A stretch of 64,000 bases of DNA from Rhodoplanes serenus (GCA_009720755.1 WNKV01000006.1:124001-188000), one strand, 5' to 3'; shown: positions 51,157-63,877, counted from the first letter of the stretch. A program made the numbers and translations. Notes: generated from the sequence alone by a model not told the origin.

Positions 51157-51872
51157 GCCCCGTCCCCGCCAGCCCCGTCTCCGCCCGCTCCTCTGTCAGC
51201 CTCTCCGAGTCCTCGGCCCCATGTTCGGCGCCTCCTGTCGACCACGGCGGCGACCGTGTAGGCGGCCGGTGCCCGGCTCGACCCTCGGCCGTCCGGACTC
51301 GGACGTGCGGTCGCCGACTCGCGGGCTCGCAGTCCCCGAACATCGTTCCGGTCAAAATTTTCTCATTGCGGAGAGAGCTTACCGGCAGACGCCGCGGCCT
51401 GGCCTGTCTCGAGCCCGAGTCCCGCGGCGCCGCGCGGGGGCGACGAAAACATCGATTCGAGGTCGTGCACGCGCCTCATGGGGTTTCGAGGCCACCGTGG
51501 CAGCTCTGCCGCGAGTCTTTCGGCTAGATCTCGTCACAATCGCCCAAGCGCTTGCGTCCAAATACGTATTCCGGGCCGATCCAGCATCGGGGGCACAGGC
51601 AAATTCGTGTCGTTTGGGCAACACAGCCCCGGATTCAAGCGCTTAGGGCCGGTTCGCGGGCGCTTCTTTATTGCCTGCGAAAGGCCGTTCGCTAATCTGA
51701 CCTCGCGACGAAGGGGGGCATTCCCGGGGTCGCCCCGTCTGGAGTTCCAGACCGCATCGGTGACAAGGCGCGGTACGGAACGCTGGGTGGATCGGGGATT
51801 AAGGGGACCTTCCAGGGTGCGAGCACCCGCCGGAGACGGAACCCTCCCAAGGCAAACGATTGGAGGTTTCAG
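51157..51872. other. Long leader region upstream of the porin gene
   Basis: No gene is supported. It contains CAAGCGCTT twice (51545-51553 and 51636-51644), once extended to the palindrome CAAGCGCTTG, and the palindrome AATACGTATT (51561-51570). These are candidate regulator sites for the porin. No -35/-10 pair could be assigned confidently. Confidence 0.5.
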
Positions 51873-53381
51873 ATGAAGATGGTGAAAAGCCTTCTCCTCG
51901 GCTCCGCGGCAGGTCTCGTTGCGGTTGTTGGAGCGCAGGCGGCCGATCTTCCCGTCAAGGCCAAGCCGGTCGAGTACGTGAAGGTCTGCTCGCTGTACGG
52001 CGCCGGGTTCTACTACATCCCCGGCACGGACATTTGCATGAAGATGGGCGGCTACGTTCGCGCCCAGTACTACTACAACACCGGCACGGCGCCGAGCACC
52101 GGCGTGATGTTCGGCCCGGCCTCGGCCCAGCAGTCGAACCTGGTCGGCTTCGCCAACGACACCGTGATGCGCACCCGCGCGGTGTGGACGGTCGACACCC
52201 GGTCGCAGACCGAGTGGGGCACCCTGCGCACCTACGTGCTGATGGGCTTCAACCACGACACGCCCGGCGGCTCGTCGTTCGGCGGCAACGCGGCTTCGCT
52301 CTATGCGACCCGCGGCTTTATCCAGTTCGCCGGCTTCACCTTCGGCAAGGCGCAGTCGTTCTACGATCTGTACTCGACCCCGGCGGTCACCTACTTCGGC
52401 ATCGCCGCGTCGGACACGGGTGACGCGGGCGTCATGCTCGCCGCCTACACCGCGCAGCTCGGCAACGGCGTGTCTGCCACCATCGCGGCAGAAGAGCCGC
52501 GTCGCATGGCGATCATCAACACGATCCAGAGCAACCAGTTCACCGTCGGTGGGCCGGTCAACAACGACTACGGCACCGTGAAGTGGCCGGACGTCGTGGC
52601 GAACATCCGCGTCGACCAGGCCTGGGGCTCCTTCCAGGTGATGGGCGCCCTGCATGACGCCTCGGCCGCCTACAATTTCACCAATGCGGCCCAGAACACC
52701 TGCAATCCGGCCAACGGCACCGGGACCATCACCGGTTCGATGCTGTGCGGCTCGGGCGACAGCGCGCTCGGCTTCGCGGTCGGCGTCGGCGCTCGGGTGA
52801 AGACCGACTTCATCTCGCGCGGCGACAGCTTCCAGTTCCAGGTGAACTACACCGAGGGCGCCACCCGTTACGCCATCTACACGCCGTCGAGCGCTGGCTC
52901 GCTGGCGGCGTTCAGCGGCGGCAACTCGCTCGGCCTGGGCTGGCTGACGGACGGCATCTACATCAACAACGGCTCGCTCGAGCTGACCAAGGTGCTCGGC
53001 GTGAATGCGTCGTACGAGCACGTTTGGACCCCGGCCCTGAAGACCTCGCTCTACGGTGGCTGGTTCAACATCGAGCACAGCCAGGCGGCCGCTCTGGCGC
53101 AGTGCGCCAGCCAATCGGGTGGTTCCAACACCATCTCGTTCGCGACCAACTGCGATCCGGACTTCTCGTTCTGGTACATCGGCTCGCGGACCCAGTGGAA
53201 CATCCGCCCCGACTTCTACATGGGCGTGGACGTTCTCTACCACCGCCTCGAGACCGCTTTCGCGGGTGCGGCCAACTACACCGCGCTCACCGGGGCGCCG
53301 CGTACGAGTGGCGTGTACGCGATCGAGAACCAGGACGCCCTGTCCGTCACGTTCCGTGTCCATCGCGACATCGTTCCGTGA
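51873..53381 (+). CDS. Outer-membrane porin (Porin_2 family)
   Basis: A 502-residue porin. The signal peptide is MKMVKSLLLGSAAGLVAVVGAQA, followed by ADLPVKAKPVEYVKVCSLYGAGFYYIPGTDICMKMGGYVRAQ, diagnostic of the Omp2a/Omp2b/RopB-like Porin_2 group in Hyphomicrobiales. The end FRVHRDIVP is the usual C terminus of the family. Cys pairs (KVCSLYG, DICMK) are conserved. It should form the general diffusion pore. TTGGAGGTTTCAG precedes the ATG and a strong terminator follows (53418-53444), in keeping with high expression. Confidence 0.95.
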   Translation: MKMVKSLLLGSAAGLVAVVGAQAADLPVKAKPVEYVKVCSLYGAGFYYIPGTDICMKMGGYVRAQYYYNTGTAPSTGVMFGPASAQQSNLVGFANDTVMRTRAVWTVDTRSQTEWGTLRTYVLMGFNHDTPGGSSFGGNAASLYATRGFIQFAGFTFGKAQSFYDLYSTPAVTYFGIAASDTGDAGVMLAAYTAQLGNGVSATIAAEEPRRMAIINTIQSNQFTVGGPVNNDYGTVKWPDVVANIRVDQAWGSFQVMGALHDASAAYNFTNAAQNTCNPANGTGTITGSMLCGSGDSALGFAVGVGARVKTDFISRGDSFQFQVNYTEGATRYAIYTPSSAGSLAAFSGGNSLGLGWLTDGIYINNGSLELTKVLGVNASYEHVWTPALKTSLYGGWFNIEHSQAAALAQCASQSGGSNTISFATNCDPDFSFWYIGSRTQWNIRPDFYMGVDVLYHRLETAFAGAANYTALTGAPRTSGVYAIENQDALSVTFRVHRDIVP

Positions 53382-53417
53382 TCGGCTGATCGCCTGACAC
53401 CACTTTCGTGGTCGAAG

Positions 53418-53444
53418 CCCCCGGCGGAAACGCCGGGGGTTTTC
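53418..53444 (+). terminator. Rho-independent terminator of the porin gene
   Basis: CCCCCGGCG-GAAA-CGCCGGGGG (9-bp stem, GNRA tetraloop) followed by TTTTCGTTT, 36 bases after the stop. Confidence 0.93.
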
Positions 53445-53471
53445 GTTTCTGGGTGATGCGATCGACGTGCT

Positions 53472-53554
53472 GTCGCCCGGATCGAGCGCAGCGAAATCCG
53501 GGTCCTTGGGGGGCACCGCCGGCCCCGGCTGTCGCGGTGCTCCAGCCGGGCTAC
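53472..53554. repeat. CGTAGCCCG-type palindromic repeat, copy C (diverged)
   Basis: It shares GCCCGG...GAGCGCAGCGAAATCCGGG and the CCGGGCTACGG end with copies A and B. It abuts the stop codon of the following minus-strand hydrolase. Confidence 0.7.
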
Positions 53555-53560
53555 GGCTGA

Positions 53561-54451
53561 TCAATCGGGGCGCCGAACGCAGCGGTCCACGAAGGCGGCG
53601 ATACGGGCGATGACGTCGGCGCCGGCGAGATCGGGGGCGTGGCCCTGGCGCGGCACCTCGATCACCTCGAGGTCGGGCCGACGGGCCTTCATCGCCGCGA
53701 CGGTCCGGGCGGACAGGAGGTCCGACAGGCCGCCGCGGATCACCATCACCGGCACGCCGGCGAGCGCATCGAACTGCGGCCACAGCTCGGGCAAGGGCTT
53801 CGACAGGTCGAAGGCGCGCAGCGCCTCGGCGATCGCCTGATCGTAGGTCGGCAGAAGCTGGCCGTTCTCCAGCCGCCACGCGCGGTACGCCATGTCGCGC
53901 CAATCCTCGTCGGACCAGTCGGGAAACTGGTCGGCGAACAGCCGGCGCAGCGCCGCGGCCCCCTGGGCGAAGTCGGTCGGCTGGCCGGCGCGGCCCACAT
54001 AGGTCTTGATCCGGGCGATGCCGTCCGCCTCGATCACCGGGCCGATGTCGTTGAGCACCACGCCGGCGATCGCCTCGGGCTTCACCGAGGCCATCGCCAG
54101 GCTGATCAGGCCGCCCCGCGAGGTGCCGATCAGCACGGCCGGCATCGCCTGGCACGCCGCCATCACGCCGAGCACGTCGGCGAGCTCGACCGCGACCGTG
54201 TAGCGGCTCGGATCGGGGTCCCAGGCGGAGAGGCCGCGGCCGCGATAGTCGAGGGCGAGCACCCGGCGCGGTCGCGCCGGATCGTGGGCGAGGGCGCTGG
54301 CCAGCACATGGAAGTCGGCGGCCGTGCGGGTCAGCCCGGGCAGACACACCACCGGCAGGCCGGCCCCGCCGCGCTCGCCGTACTCGCGCAGATGCAGCCG
54401 CAGGCCGTCGCTCGCGGTGAGAAAGACGTTGCGGAATCCGTCGTCGCTCAT
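53561..54451 (-). CDS. Alpha/beta hydrolase
   Basis: A 296-residue hydrolase. The N-terminal strand pattern is GLRLHLREYGERGGAGLPVVCLPGLTRTAADFHVLASAL, the nucleophile elbow GTSRGG, and the C-terminal acid/His are in GGLSDLLSART and RQGHAPDL. These give a Ser-Asp-His triad. It resembles haloalkane-dehalogenase/epoxide-hydrolase-like esterases of unknown substrate. It is convergent with the porin gene and stands alone. Confidence 0.88.
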   Translation of the reverse strand: MSDDGFRNVFLTASDGLRLHLREYGERGGAGLPVVCLPGLTRTAADFHVLASALAHDPARPRRVLALDYRGRGLSAWDPDPSRYTVAVELADVLGVMAACQAMPAVLIGTSRGGLISLAMASVKPEAIAGVVLNDIGPVIEADGIARIKTYVGRAGQPTDFAQGAAALRRLFADQFPDWSDEDWRDMAYRAWRLENGQLLPTYDQAIAEALRAFDLSKPLPELWPQFDALAGVPVMVIRGGLSDLLSARTVAAMKARRPDLEVIEVPRQGHAPDLAGADVIARIAAFVDRCVRRPD

Positions 54452-54779
54452 GATCGCCCCCGGACTGGTCGGTCGTCGCCCAACCTCGGGGCGAAGCCGG
54501 CGCCATCGTATCGCAATCGGCTACGGCCCGTCTTGCGCGGCCGCACGGCGAAGGGCCGGCCGGGCAGACGGACGCCTGCCGCCGATGTCTGTGCTCGACG
54601 CCTGCCTTTCGGCTCCGCGGCGTCATACTGTGTTCGGGTGATCGGTGCGCCGTCATTCCGGGGCGCCGCGCAGCGGTGAGCCCGGAATCCAGCGGCAAAC
54701 TCGGAACTCTCGGCTAGATTCCGGATAGCCGCTTCGCGGCTTCCGGAATGACCACGGAATGGATCAGCCGGATCTCGTA
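54452..54779. other. Intergenic region with palindromic repeat
   Basis: Apart from the repeat at 54652-54755, nothing was recognised. The accC operon ends here (minus strand) and no clear terminator was found. Confidence 0.5.
54652..54755. repeat. Intergenic palindromic repeat, type GTCATTCCGG, copy 2
   Basis: It starts GTCATTCCGGGGCGCCGCGC and ends CCGGAATGAC, so the termini are inverted; inside is CCGGATAGCCGCTTCGCGGC. The same family is at 38324-38440. Confidence 0.8.
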
Positions 54780-56135
<1,356 letters not shown>

Positions 56136-56154
56136 CGCGTTCCCGTGGTCCGCG

Positions 56155-56643
56155 TCATTCGATGATCATGAGGGGCTCGCCGAACTCGACCGGCTGGCCG
56201 TCCTCGACGAGGATCTGGGTCACGGTGCCGGAGCGCGGCGCCGGGATTTGGTTCATGGTCTTCATCGCTTCGATGATCAGCACGGTCTCGCCGGCCTTCA
56301 CGGCGGTGCCGACCTCGACGAAGGGCCGGGCCTCCGGCTCGGGCGATCGGTAGGCGGTGCCGACCATCGGCGAGGTGACGACGCCCGGGTGCTTGGACGG
56401 GTCCATCGGCCCGTCGGCGACCGCGTAGACGCCCGGCACCGCGGCGGGGACGGGCGCAGCCGCCGGCGCCACGGTGGCGACCGCGACGCTCTGCCGCGCC
56501 ACCCGCACCCGCAGGCCGGCGTGCTCGATCTCGATCTCGGTCAGGCCGGTCTCGCCGAGCAGGCGCGCCAGCGTGCGCACGATCTCCTCGTTGGTGGCGG
56601 TGAGGCCGGGCGCCGGCGACGGCGCGTCCCGATCGGCTGTCAC
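56155..56643 (-). CDS. accB: Acetyl-CoA carboxylase biotin carboxyl carrier protein
   Basis: A 162-residue BCCP. A variable Ala/Pro linker connects an N-terminal helix region to the biotinyl domain (~85-162): [53 protein letters not shown], with the biotinylated Lys in EAMKTMN. The GTG start overlaps the aroQ stop (GTGA), so the operon is coupled. An upstream start in this frame would lie inside aroQ. Confidence 0.95.
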   Translation of the reverse strand: MTADRDAPSPAPGLTATNEEIVRTLARLLGETGLTEIEIEHAGLRVRVARQSVAVATVAPAAAPVPAAVPGVYAVADGPMDPSKHPGVVTSPMVGTAYRSPEPEARPFVEVGTAVKAGETVLIIEAMKTMNQIPAPRSGTVTQILVEDGQPVEFGEPLMIIE

Positions 56644-57098
56644 GACTTGAGCTCCCTCTGGGTCACCAGGCCCGCGAGGCCGGCGATGGCGAGCGCGTAT
56701 CCCTGCGGGCCGAGCCCGCAGATCACGCCTTTGGCCGCTCGTGCCACGTAGGAGACGTGGCGGAAGGGCTCGCGGGCATGGACATTGGTGATGTGAACCT
56801 CGATCACCGGCACCGCCACGGCGGCGACCGCGTCGAGAAGGGCGATCGAGGTATGGGTATAGGCGGCGGCGTTCAGCACGATGCCGGCTGCCCGGACCGC
56901 CCCGGCCTCCTGGACCCAGGAGACCAGCTCCCCCTCGTGGTTGGACTGCCGAAACACCAGGCCGAATCCGTGCGCCTCGGCGGCGGACCGGCACAGCTCC
57001 TCGACGTCGGCCAGCGTGGCACGGCCGTACTGCTCCGGCTCGCGCGTGCCGAGCAGGTTCAGGTTCGGGCCGTTGATGACGTAGACGGTGGGTTTCAT
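56640..57098 (-). CDS. aroQ: Type II 3-dehydroquinate dehydratase
   Basis: A 152-residue dodecameric enzyme. Motifs are [18 protein letters not shown] (with catalytic Arg and Tyr), [31 protein letters not shown] and [17 protein letters not shown] (catalytic His). It makes 3-dehydroshikimate. It leads the aroQ-accB-accC operon, a conserved alphaproteobacterial arrangement. Confidence 0.96.
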   Translation of the reverse strand: MKPTVYVINGPNLNLLGTREPEQYGRATLADVEELCRSAAEAHGFGLVFRQSNHEGELVSWVQEAGAVRAAGIVLNAAAYTHTSIALLDAVAAVAVPVIEVHITNVHAREPFRHVSYVARAAKGVICGLGPQGYALAIAGLAGLVTQRELKS

Positions 57099-57389
57099 GA
57101 ACGTCCACCGGGTCGGTCCGCAGCCATGGGTCGGCGCGGGTCACGTCCGGCGATCGTCTTATAGGGGGCGGCTGCCGGAAGGGAAAGACTTTCCGGGCCC
57201 CGCCGGTGGCCGGCGAGCACCGACATGCAGGCGAGCTATTTCTGTCTTTCCCGTGTCAGGGAAGCCGGTACACTGCCGGAAAACCAAGACCGGCCCCGCA
57301 GGAACCGGCCTCGAACCGAAACCGGACCGCCGAGTGTCCGGGCTGAACGACGTCTTCGTGTGTCTTCTTTGCTCGAAGGGAATGTCGGC

Positions 57390-57953
57390 ATGCACGACCA
57401 GAGTGACCCGAGCGCCGCCGCCGATCAGGCGATCGCGGATCTCAAGAAAAACGTTGGACAGGCGATCATTCAGACCGAGGATGCGATGGACAAGATGGGC
57501 CAGGACGTTTCCGCCGCGACCCAGGTGGCCGAGGACTATCGCGCCAAGGTCTTCGATTACATGCGGGGCAACGTGAACGCGGCGCTCGATTACGCCGCCA
57601 GTCTCGCGACCCTGAAGACGCCGGCGGAGTTCGCCGGCCTGGTGCAGCGGGACGGCGGCGGGGCGTCGCCCGCCGACCTGTCGGCTGCCGCCACGGCGGC
57701 CGAGGAGTATCGCCAACGCATGTTCGAGTTCATGAAGGCCAACCTCAACGCGGCCCTCGACTACGCCGAGCAGCTGTCCGCAGTGAAGTCGCCGTCCGAT
57801 CTGGTCGAGCTGTCGACCAGCCATGCCCGCAAGCAGTTCGAGGCACTGACCGCGCAGTCGACCGAGCTCGGCATGCTGGCTCAGCGGCTCACCGCCTGGA
57901 ACGGCGACGCCTTCTCGGGCTTCTCGAAGCTGTTCAGCCCACCGCGGCGCTGA
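57390..57953 (+). CDS. Phasin-like protein with internal duplication
   Basis: A 187-residue helical protein with phasin features. Two similar units are present: AEDYRAKVFDYMRGNVNAALDYAASLATLKTPAEFAGLV (~48-86) and AEEYRQRMFEFMKANLNAALDYAEQLSAVKSPSDLVELS (~105-143). The second continues THARKQFEALTAQSTELGMLAQRLT, the usual phasin end. Phasins coat polyhydroxyalkanoate granules. Single-unit phasins are ~110-150 residues, so this seems to be a tandem duplication. The ATG at 57390 has GAAGGG upstream. Confidence 0.8.
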   Translation: MHDQSDPSAAADQAIADLKKNVGQAIIQTEDAMDKMGQDVSAATQVAEDYRAKVFDYMRGNVNAALDYAASLATLKTPAEFAGLVQRDGGGASPADLSAAATAAEEYRQRMFEFMKANLNAALDYAEQLSAVKSPSDLVELSTSHARKQFEALTAQSTELGMLAQRLTAWNGDAFSGFSKLFSPPRR

Positions 57954-58146
57954 ATTTCGGCGGTTCATCTTTCTCGTCGCGGGCGCGGCCGATGGCCGCG
58001 CCCGTCGTCGTTTCGGCCGGGCGCCGCACCACCGCCTGCCAGGGCTTGCGGAGGACCGCCGGGGCGGCGAAAGGTGGCCACCGGCCACGACCGCCGGACA
58101 CCACCGCCGGACGAGCCCACGCAGACGAACTCCCGTAGTGAGCCCC

Positions 58147-59436
58147 ATGGCTATCGACGACCTTCTGGCACGCTTCGCCCTCGCGCTCGGCATCGGCCTG
58201 ATGATCGGCCTGGAGCGCGGCTGGCGCCTGCGTGACGACGTGCCGGGCTCGCGCACCGCCGGCATTCGCACCTTCACGGTGGTGGCGATCCTCGGCGCCG
58301 TCGCCGGGGCGCTGGGCCGGGCGCTGTCGGCCGAGCCGGCCGCCGCCGCCGTGGTGATCGGGCTCGTGTTCCTCGGCTTCGCCGGCGCCTTCGCGCTGTT
58401 CTGTCACGCCGAGAATCGGGCCGACAACGCCTTCTCGGCCACCACCATGGTGACCGGCCTGGTCACCTTCGCGCTCGGAGCCTACGCGCTCGTCGGCGAC
58501 CGCCAGGCCGCGGCCGCCGTGGCGGTGGCGGTGGCGGCGCTGCTGGCGATGCGCGAGGCGCTGCACGGCTTCGTCGCCAAGGTCACGGCGGCCGAGCTGC
58601 GCTCCGCCCTTGTGCTGCTGGCGATGACCTGCATCGTGCTGCCGATCGCGCCCGACACCGCCGTCGGCCCGTACGGAGGTGTCAATCCGCGCCAAATCTG
58701 GCTGACCGCCATCGTGCTCGCGGCCGTGTCGTTCGTCGGCTACCTGGCGGTCGGCCGGCTCGGGCCGGCCCGCGGCGTGCTGCTGGCGGCGGCCGCCGGC
58801 GGCCTCGTGTCGTCGACCGCGGTGACGGCCACCAATGCGCGCCGCGCCGCGGCCGGGGAGGGCAGTCCCCAGCTTCTGGCGGCGGGCGTCGCGGTGGCGA
58901 CTGCGATCTCCTTCGTGCGGGTGCTGGTCATCGCGGCGGCCGTCAATCCGGTGCTGCTGCCGGCGCTGGCGCCGGCGCTCGCCGGCGCCGTCGCGGCCGC
59001 GCTCGGCTATGCGGCCCTGCGGGTCGCCGGCCGGCGGGCCGATGCGGCGGGGGCGCCGCTGGCTTTCCGCAATCCGTTCGACCTCGCCTCGGTGGTCGGC
59101 TTCGCCGTGTTCCTGGCCGGCATCGTGGTGCTGGGGCGGTTTCTCGGCGATCGGCTCGGCGAGTGGGGGGCCGTGGTCGGGGCCGCCGCGGTCGGGCTCG
59201 CCGATGTCGACGCCATCACGGTGTCGATGGCCCAGCTCGCCCCGGCGACGCTGAGCCCGGCCGCCGCCGGCCACGCCATCCTGGCCGCGGTGGCCAGCAA
59301 CACGGTGGCCAAGGTGGCGATCGGCGCCGCCGCGGGCGGCCGGCGGTTCGCGATCGAGATCGCAGTGCTCGGGCTCGCCTGTGCGGCCGCGGGGCTCGCC
59401 GGCTGGGCCGTCGCCGTCGTCGCGGCCGGAGGATAG
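58147..59436 (+). CDS. MgtC/DUF4010-family membrane protein
   Basis: A ~429-residue polytopic membrane protein with about 10-12 segments. The N-terminal half is MgtC-like (LALGIGLMIGLERGWRLRDD ... AGIRTFTVVAILGAVAGAL); the rest matches DUF4010 (GGLVSSTAVTATNARRA, ADVDAITVSMAQL, AILAAVASNTVAKVAIGAAAGG). The ATG at 58147 begins MAIDDLLARF; GTG 58138 is the alternative start. Function is unknown; MgtC-type proteins affect magnesium homeostasis or virulence. Confidence 0.87.
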   Translation: MAIDDLLARFALALGIGLMIGLERGWRLRDDVPGSRTAGIRTFTVVAILGAVAGALGRALSAEPAAAAVVIGLVFLGFAGAFALFCHAENRADNAFSATTMVTGLVTFALGAYALVGDRQAAAAVAVAVAALLAMREALHGFVAKVTAAELRSALVLLAMTCIVLPIAPDTAVGPYGGVNPRQIWLTAIVLAAVSFVGYLAVGRLGPARGVLLAAAAGGLVSSTAVTATNARRAAAGEGSPQLLAAGVAVATAISFVRVLVIAAAVNPVLLPALAPALAGAVAAALGYAALRVAGRRADAAGAPLAFRNPFDLASVVGFAVFLAGIVVLGRFLGDRLGEWGAVVGAAAVGLADVDAITVSMAQLAPATLSPAAAGHAILAAVASNTVAKVAIGAAAGGRRFAIEIAVLGLACAAAGLAGWAVAVVAAGG

Positions 59437-59439
59437 GCG

Positions 59440-59466
59440 TTGACTTTTTTGCGGTGCGGCTAGAAC
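59440..59466 (+). promoter_or_regulatory. Possible pccA promoter
   Basis: TTGACT (59440-59445) and TAGAAC (59461-59466) with 15-base spacing, ~50 bases before pccA. The spacing is short, so this is weak. Confidence 0.3.
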
Positions 59467-59514
59467 GTGAGCGCCCGTTTTACCACTCGTTTTTTCAATA
59501 CGGACAGCGTCGCA

Positions 59515-61536
<2,022 letters not shown>

Positions 61537-61834
61537 CACCTGTCGTCGCCGGCGTCCCGCCTGGACGCCGGCCGCGGTGCGATGCCGTATTGCCAGGGCG
61601 GGCGGGCTTCGCGGAAACTGTAATCTTGATCTTGTTGTCTCCGGTTGTCACCGGAGGATCTGATTTCGAATGCCGGGTCGTCGGTGGCCGGCGGACCATG
61701 GCCGGCTTCAGCCCGGCGCGGTCGAGCCCGCTGGGCAGAGCCCGTGAGGTGATGGTCCGGATCGTGTGGCGTTGCGTGCGCGTCGTCGCCGAGCGCCGGT
61801 CCTGTCGGGACGGATACGGCGGAGGAGACGCACG
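61537..61834. other. Intergenic region after pccA
   Basis: GCCGGCGTCC-CGCCT-GGACGCCGGC (61548-61572) is a 10-bp-stem hairpin 12 bases after the pccA stop, a possible terminator without a T-run. A second hairpin CTCCGG-TTGTCA-CCGGAG lies at 61639-61656. No gene was seen. Confidence 0.45.
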
Positions 61835-62740
61835 ATGAGCGACGTCGATCAGCAGCGAGCCGATCAGCAGCCCGTCGACTTGCAGCACGTTGATTTGCAG
61901 TCTTGGGTGGGGCGCACCCAGGAGATCAGCGACCAGGCCTATCCGACGCCGGCGCGCGCGCTCGCTGCCACGCTCGATCAGGCGGACGCCGCCTTCTCGA
62001 TCGGCGATCCGCTGCCCGAGCTGTGGTACTGGCTCTACTTCCTGCCGATCGTGCCGATGTCGGAGATCGGCTCCGACGGCCATCCCCGCCGTGGCGGCTT
62101 CCTGCCGCCGATCGCGCTGGAGCGGCGGATGTGGGCGAGCGGGCGCCACGTCTTCCATGACCGGCTGCGGATCGGCGATGTCCTCCACAAACGCTCGGAG
62201 ATCCTGAAGATCGCCGAGAAGGAGGGCAAGACCGGCCGCATGGTGTTCGTGACGCTCCGCCACGAGATCCGCTCGGGCCGCGGCCTCGCGGTCGAGGAGG
62301 AGCAGGACATCGTCTATCTGCCGATGCCGAAATCCTTCTCGCCGCCGCCACCGACCGCGGCGCCGGCCGATCCGGCCTGGAGCGAGCTGGTTGCCATCGA
62401 TCCGGTGCTGCTGTTCCGCTTCTCGGCGCTGACCTTCAACGGCCACCGCATCCACTACGATCTGCCCTATGCGACCGACGTGGAGAAGTACCCCGGCCTC
62501 GTGGTGCACGGACCGCTGCAAGCCCTGCTGCTGCTCGAATTCGCCCGCCGCCGGGTGCCGGACCGTCCGCCCGCCCGCTACTCGTTCCGCGCCGTGCGGC
62601 CGCTGTTCGGCTTCGACCAGGTACGCCTGATGGGTGTCGCCCGCGACGACGGCGGCCACGACCTCTTCACCGTCAATGGCGATGGCCATGTCGGCATGCA
62701 GGCGACCGTGACATGGGCGGCGAATGACTCATCCCGCTGA
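61835..62740 (+). CDS. MaoC/FAS1-like (R)-specific hydratase, mesaconyl-CoA hydratase type
   Basis: A 301-residue double hot-dog protein. The N-terminal unit (YPTPARALAATLDQADAAFSIGDPLPELWYWLYF) and C-terminal unit (RFSALTFNGHRIHYDLPYATDVEKYPGLVVHGPLQALLLLEFARR) match the FAS1-like dehydratase/itaconyl- or mesaconyl-C4-CoA hydratase group. NGHRIHYD and GLVVHGPLQ hold the hydratase-site residues. GGAGGAG precedes the ATG. Its neighbour is a CitE-like CoA lyase, so together they could hydrate and cleave a C5 CoA ester (citramalyl-CoA). The first ~20 residues are Gln/Asp-rich and variable. Confidence 0.78.
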   Translation: MSDVDQQRADQQPVDLQHVDLQSWVGRTQEISDQAYPTPARALAATLDQADAAFSIGDPLPELWYWLYFLPIVPMSEIGSDGHPRRGGFLPPIALERRMWASGRHVFHDRLRIGDVLHKRSEILKIAEKEGKTGRMVFVTLRHEIRSGRGLAVEEEQDIVYLPMPKSFSPPPPTAAPADPAWSELVAIDPVLLFRFSALTFNGHRIHYDLPYATDVEKYPGLVVHGPLQALLLLEFARRRVPDRPPARYSFRAVRPLFGFDQVRLMGVARDDGGHDLFTVNGDGHVGMQATVTWAANDSSR

Positions 62741-62753
62741 CACCGCGCCGCCT

Positions 62754-62912
62754 CCTCACCTCTCCCCGCGCGCGGGGAGAGGTCGACATTCTCGCGATCA
62801 GCGAGAATGTCGGGTGAGGGGACGTATCCGTATCCACGAGAGGCCCCCTCACCCGACTCGCCTCTTCGAGGCGAGCCACCCTCTTCCCGCGCGCGGGGAG
62901 AGGGATCTCCGG
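62754..62912. repeat. Compound palindromic repeat block
   Basis: Three palindromes in 160 bases: CCTCTCCCCGCGCGCGGG-type (62759-62782), GACATTCTCGC...GCGAGAATGTC (62785-62811), and CCGCGCGCGGGGAGAGG near 62895. The start CCTCACCTCTCCCCGC recurs at 20217. A typical rhizobial intergenic mosaic. Confidence 0.8.
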
Positions 62913-62953
62913 CGCCGCGCCCCTTCGCGCTCATCGGATCTCATCAGACTCTC

Positions 62954-63877
62954 ATGACCGACCGCCTCGAACGCTCCATCCTCATCGTGCCGGCCTCCAA
63001 CTGGAGCATGATCCAGAAGGCCGCCGCCGCGCCCGCCGACGCCGTCTGCATCGATCTCGAGGACGCGGTTGCGCCGGCCGAGAAGGAGGCGGCGCGCGGC
63101 AACGTCGCGCGCGCCTTCAGGGAACTCGACTTCGGCCGCAAGCTTCGCATCTTCCGCATGAACGGCCTCGACACCTCCTTCGCCTATCGGGATCTCATCG
63201 AGGTGGTGGAGGAGGCGGGCGACCGCGTCGACCTCGTGGTGGTGCCGAAGGTCGGGACCGCCTCGGACATCCATTTCGTCGCGACGCTGCTCGGCCAGAT
63301 CGAGGCCGCCATGGGGATCACCCGGCCGATCGGTATCGAGGCGCTGATCGAGACGGCGGCCGGCTGCGTCAACATCCGCGAGATCGCCGCCGCGTCGCCG
63401 CGGCTGGAGGCGCTGATCTACGGCGCCGGCGACTACGCCGCCTCGGTGCGCATGCCGATGGCGTCCATCGGCGAGCCCGACGAGCACGACGCGCTCTATC
63501 CGGGGCATCGCTGGCACCACATCATGCATGCGATCGTCACCGCGGCGCGCGCCTTCGACAAGCGCGCCATCGACAGCCCGTTCGCCGGCATCCGCAATCC
63601 GGAGGGCTTCCGCAAGGCGTGCGCCATCGGCCGCGCCATGGGGTTCGACGGCAAGTGGTGCATCCATCCTGGCCAGATCGCGCCGGTCAACGAGACCTTC
63701 GTGCCGCCGCCGGCCGAGCTCGCTTGGGCACAGCGGGTGCTCGCCGCCTGCGCCGAGGCGGGCGCCGCGGGGCACGGTGCCATCAGCCTCGACGGCCGCA
63801 TGATCGACATCGCCTCGATCCGGCTGTCGCGCACCATCGTGGAGCGCGCCCGCCTGGCCGGGCTGGTGACGGACTGA
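62954..63877 (+). CDS. HpcH/HpaI-family CoA ester lyase (CitE-like; malyl/citramalyl-CoA lyase type)
   Basis: A 307-residue TIM-barrel lyase. CIDLEDAVAPAEKEAAR (Mg-binding Asp/Glu), RMNGLDT, LVVVPKVGTASDI, GIEALIETAAGCVNIREIAAASPRLEALIYGAGDYAASV and KWCIHPGQIAPVNETFVP are classic for CitE/Mcl proteins. It would cleave (S)-malyl- or citramalyl-type CoA esters into acetyl-CoA plus an oxoacid, or act in the reverse direction. Its neighbour is the hydratase; the exact substrate cannot be read. No citF or citD is near, so a free-standing CoA lyase is likely. Confidence 0.87.
   Translation: MTDRLERSILIVPASNWSMIQKAAAAPADAVCIDLEDAVAPAEKEAARGNVARAFRELDFGRKLRIFRMNGLDTSFAYRDLIEVVEEAGDRVDLVVVPKVGTASDIHFVATLLGQIEAAMGITRPIGIEALIETAAGCVNIREIAAASPRLEALIYGAGDYAASVRMPMASIGEPDEHDALYPGHRWHHIMHAIVTAARAFDKRAIDSPFAGIRNPEGFRKACAIGRAMGFDGKWCIHPGQIAPVNETFVPPPAELAWAQRVLAACAEAGAAGHGAISLDGRMIDIASIRLSRTIVERARLAGLVTD

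Noticed and set aside
51077-51646. A 189-residue plus-strand frame downstream of tRNA-Ser
   Set aside because: Its first codons lie inside the tRNA and the protein is Arg/Ser/Pro-rich with no recognisable feature.
62754-62912. Multiple palindromes between the hydratase and lyase genes as a CRISPR array or riboswitch
   Set aside because: They lack regular repeat-spacer spacing and match an intergenic repeat family also seen at 20217.
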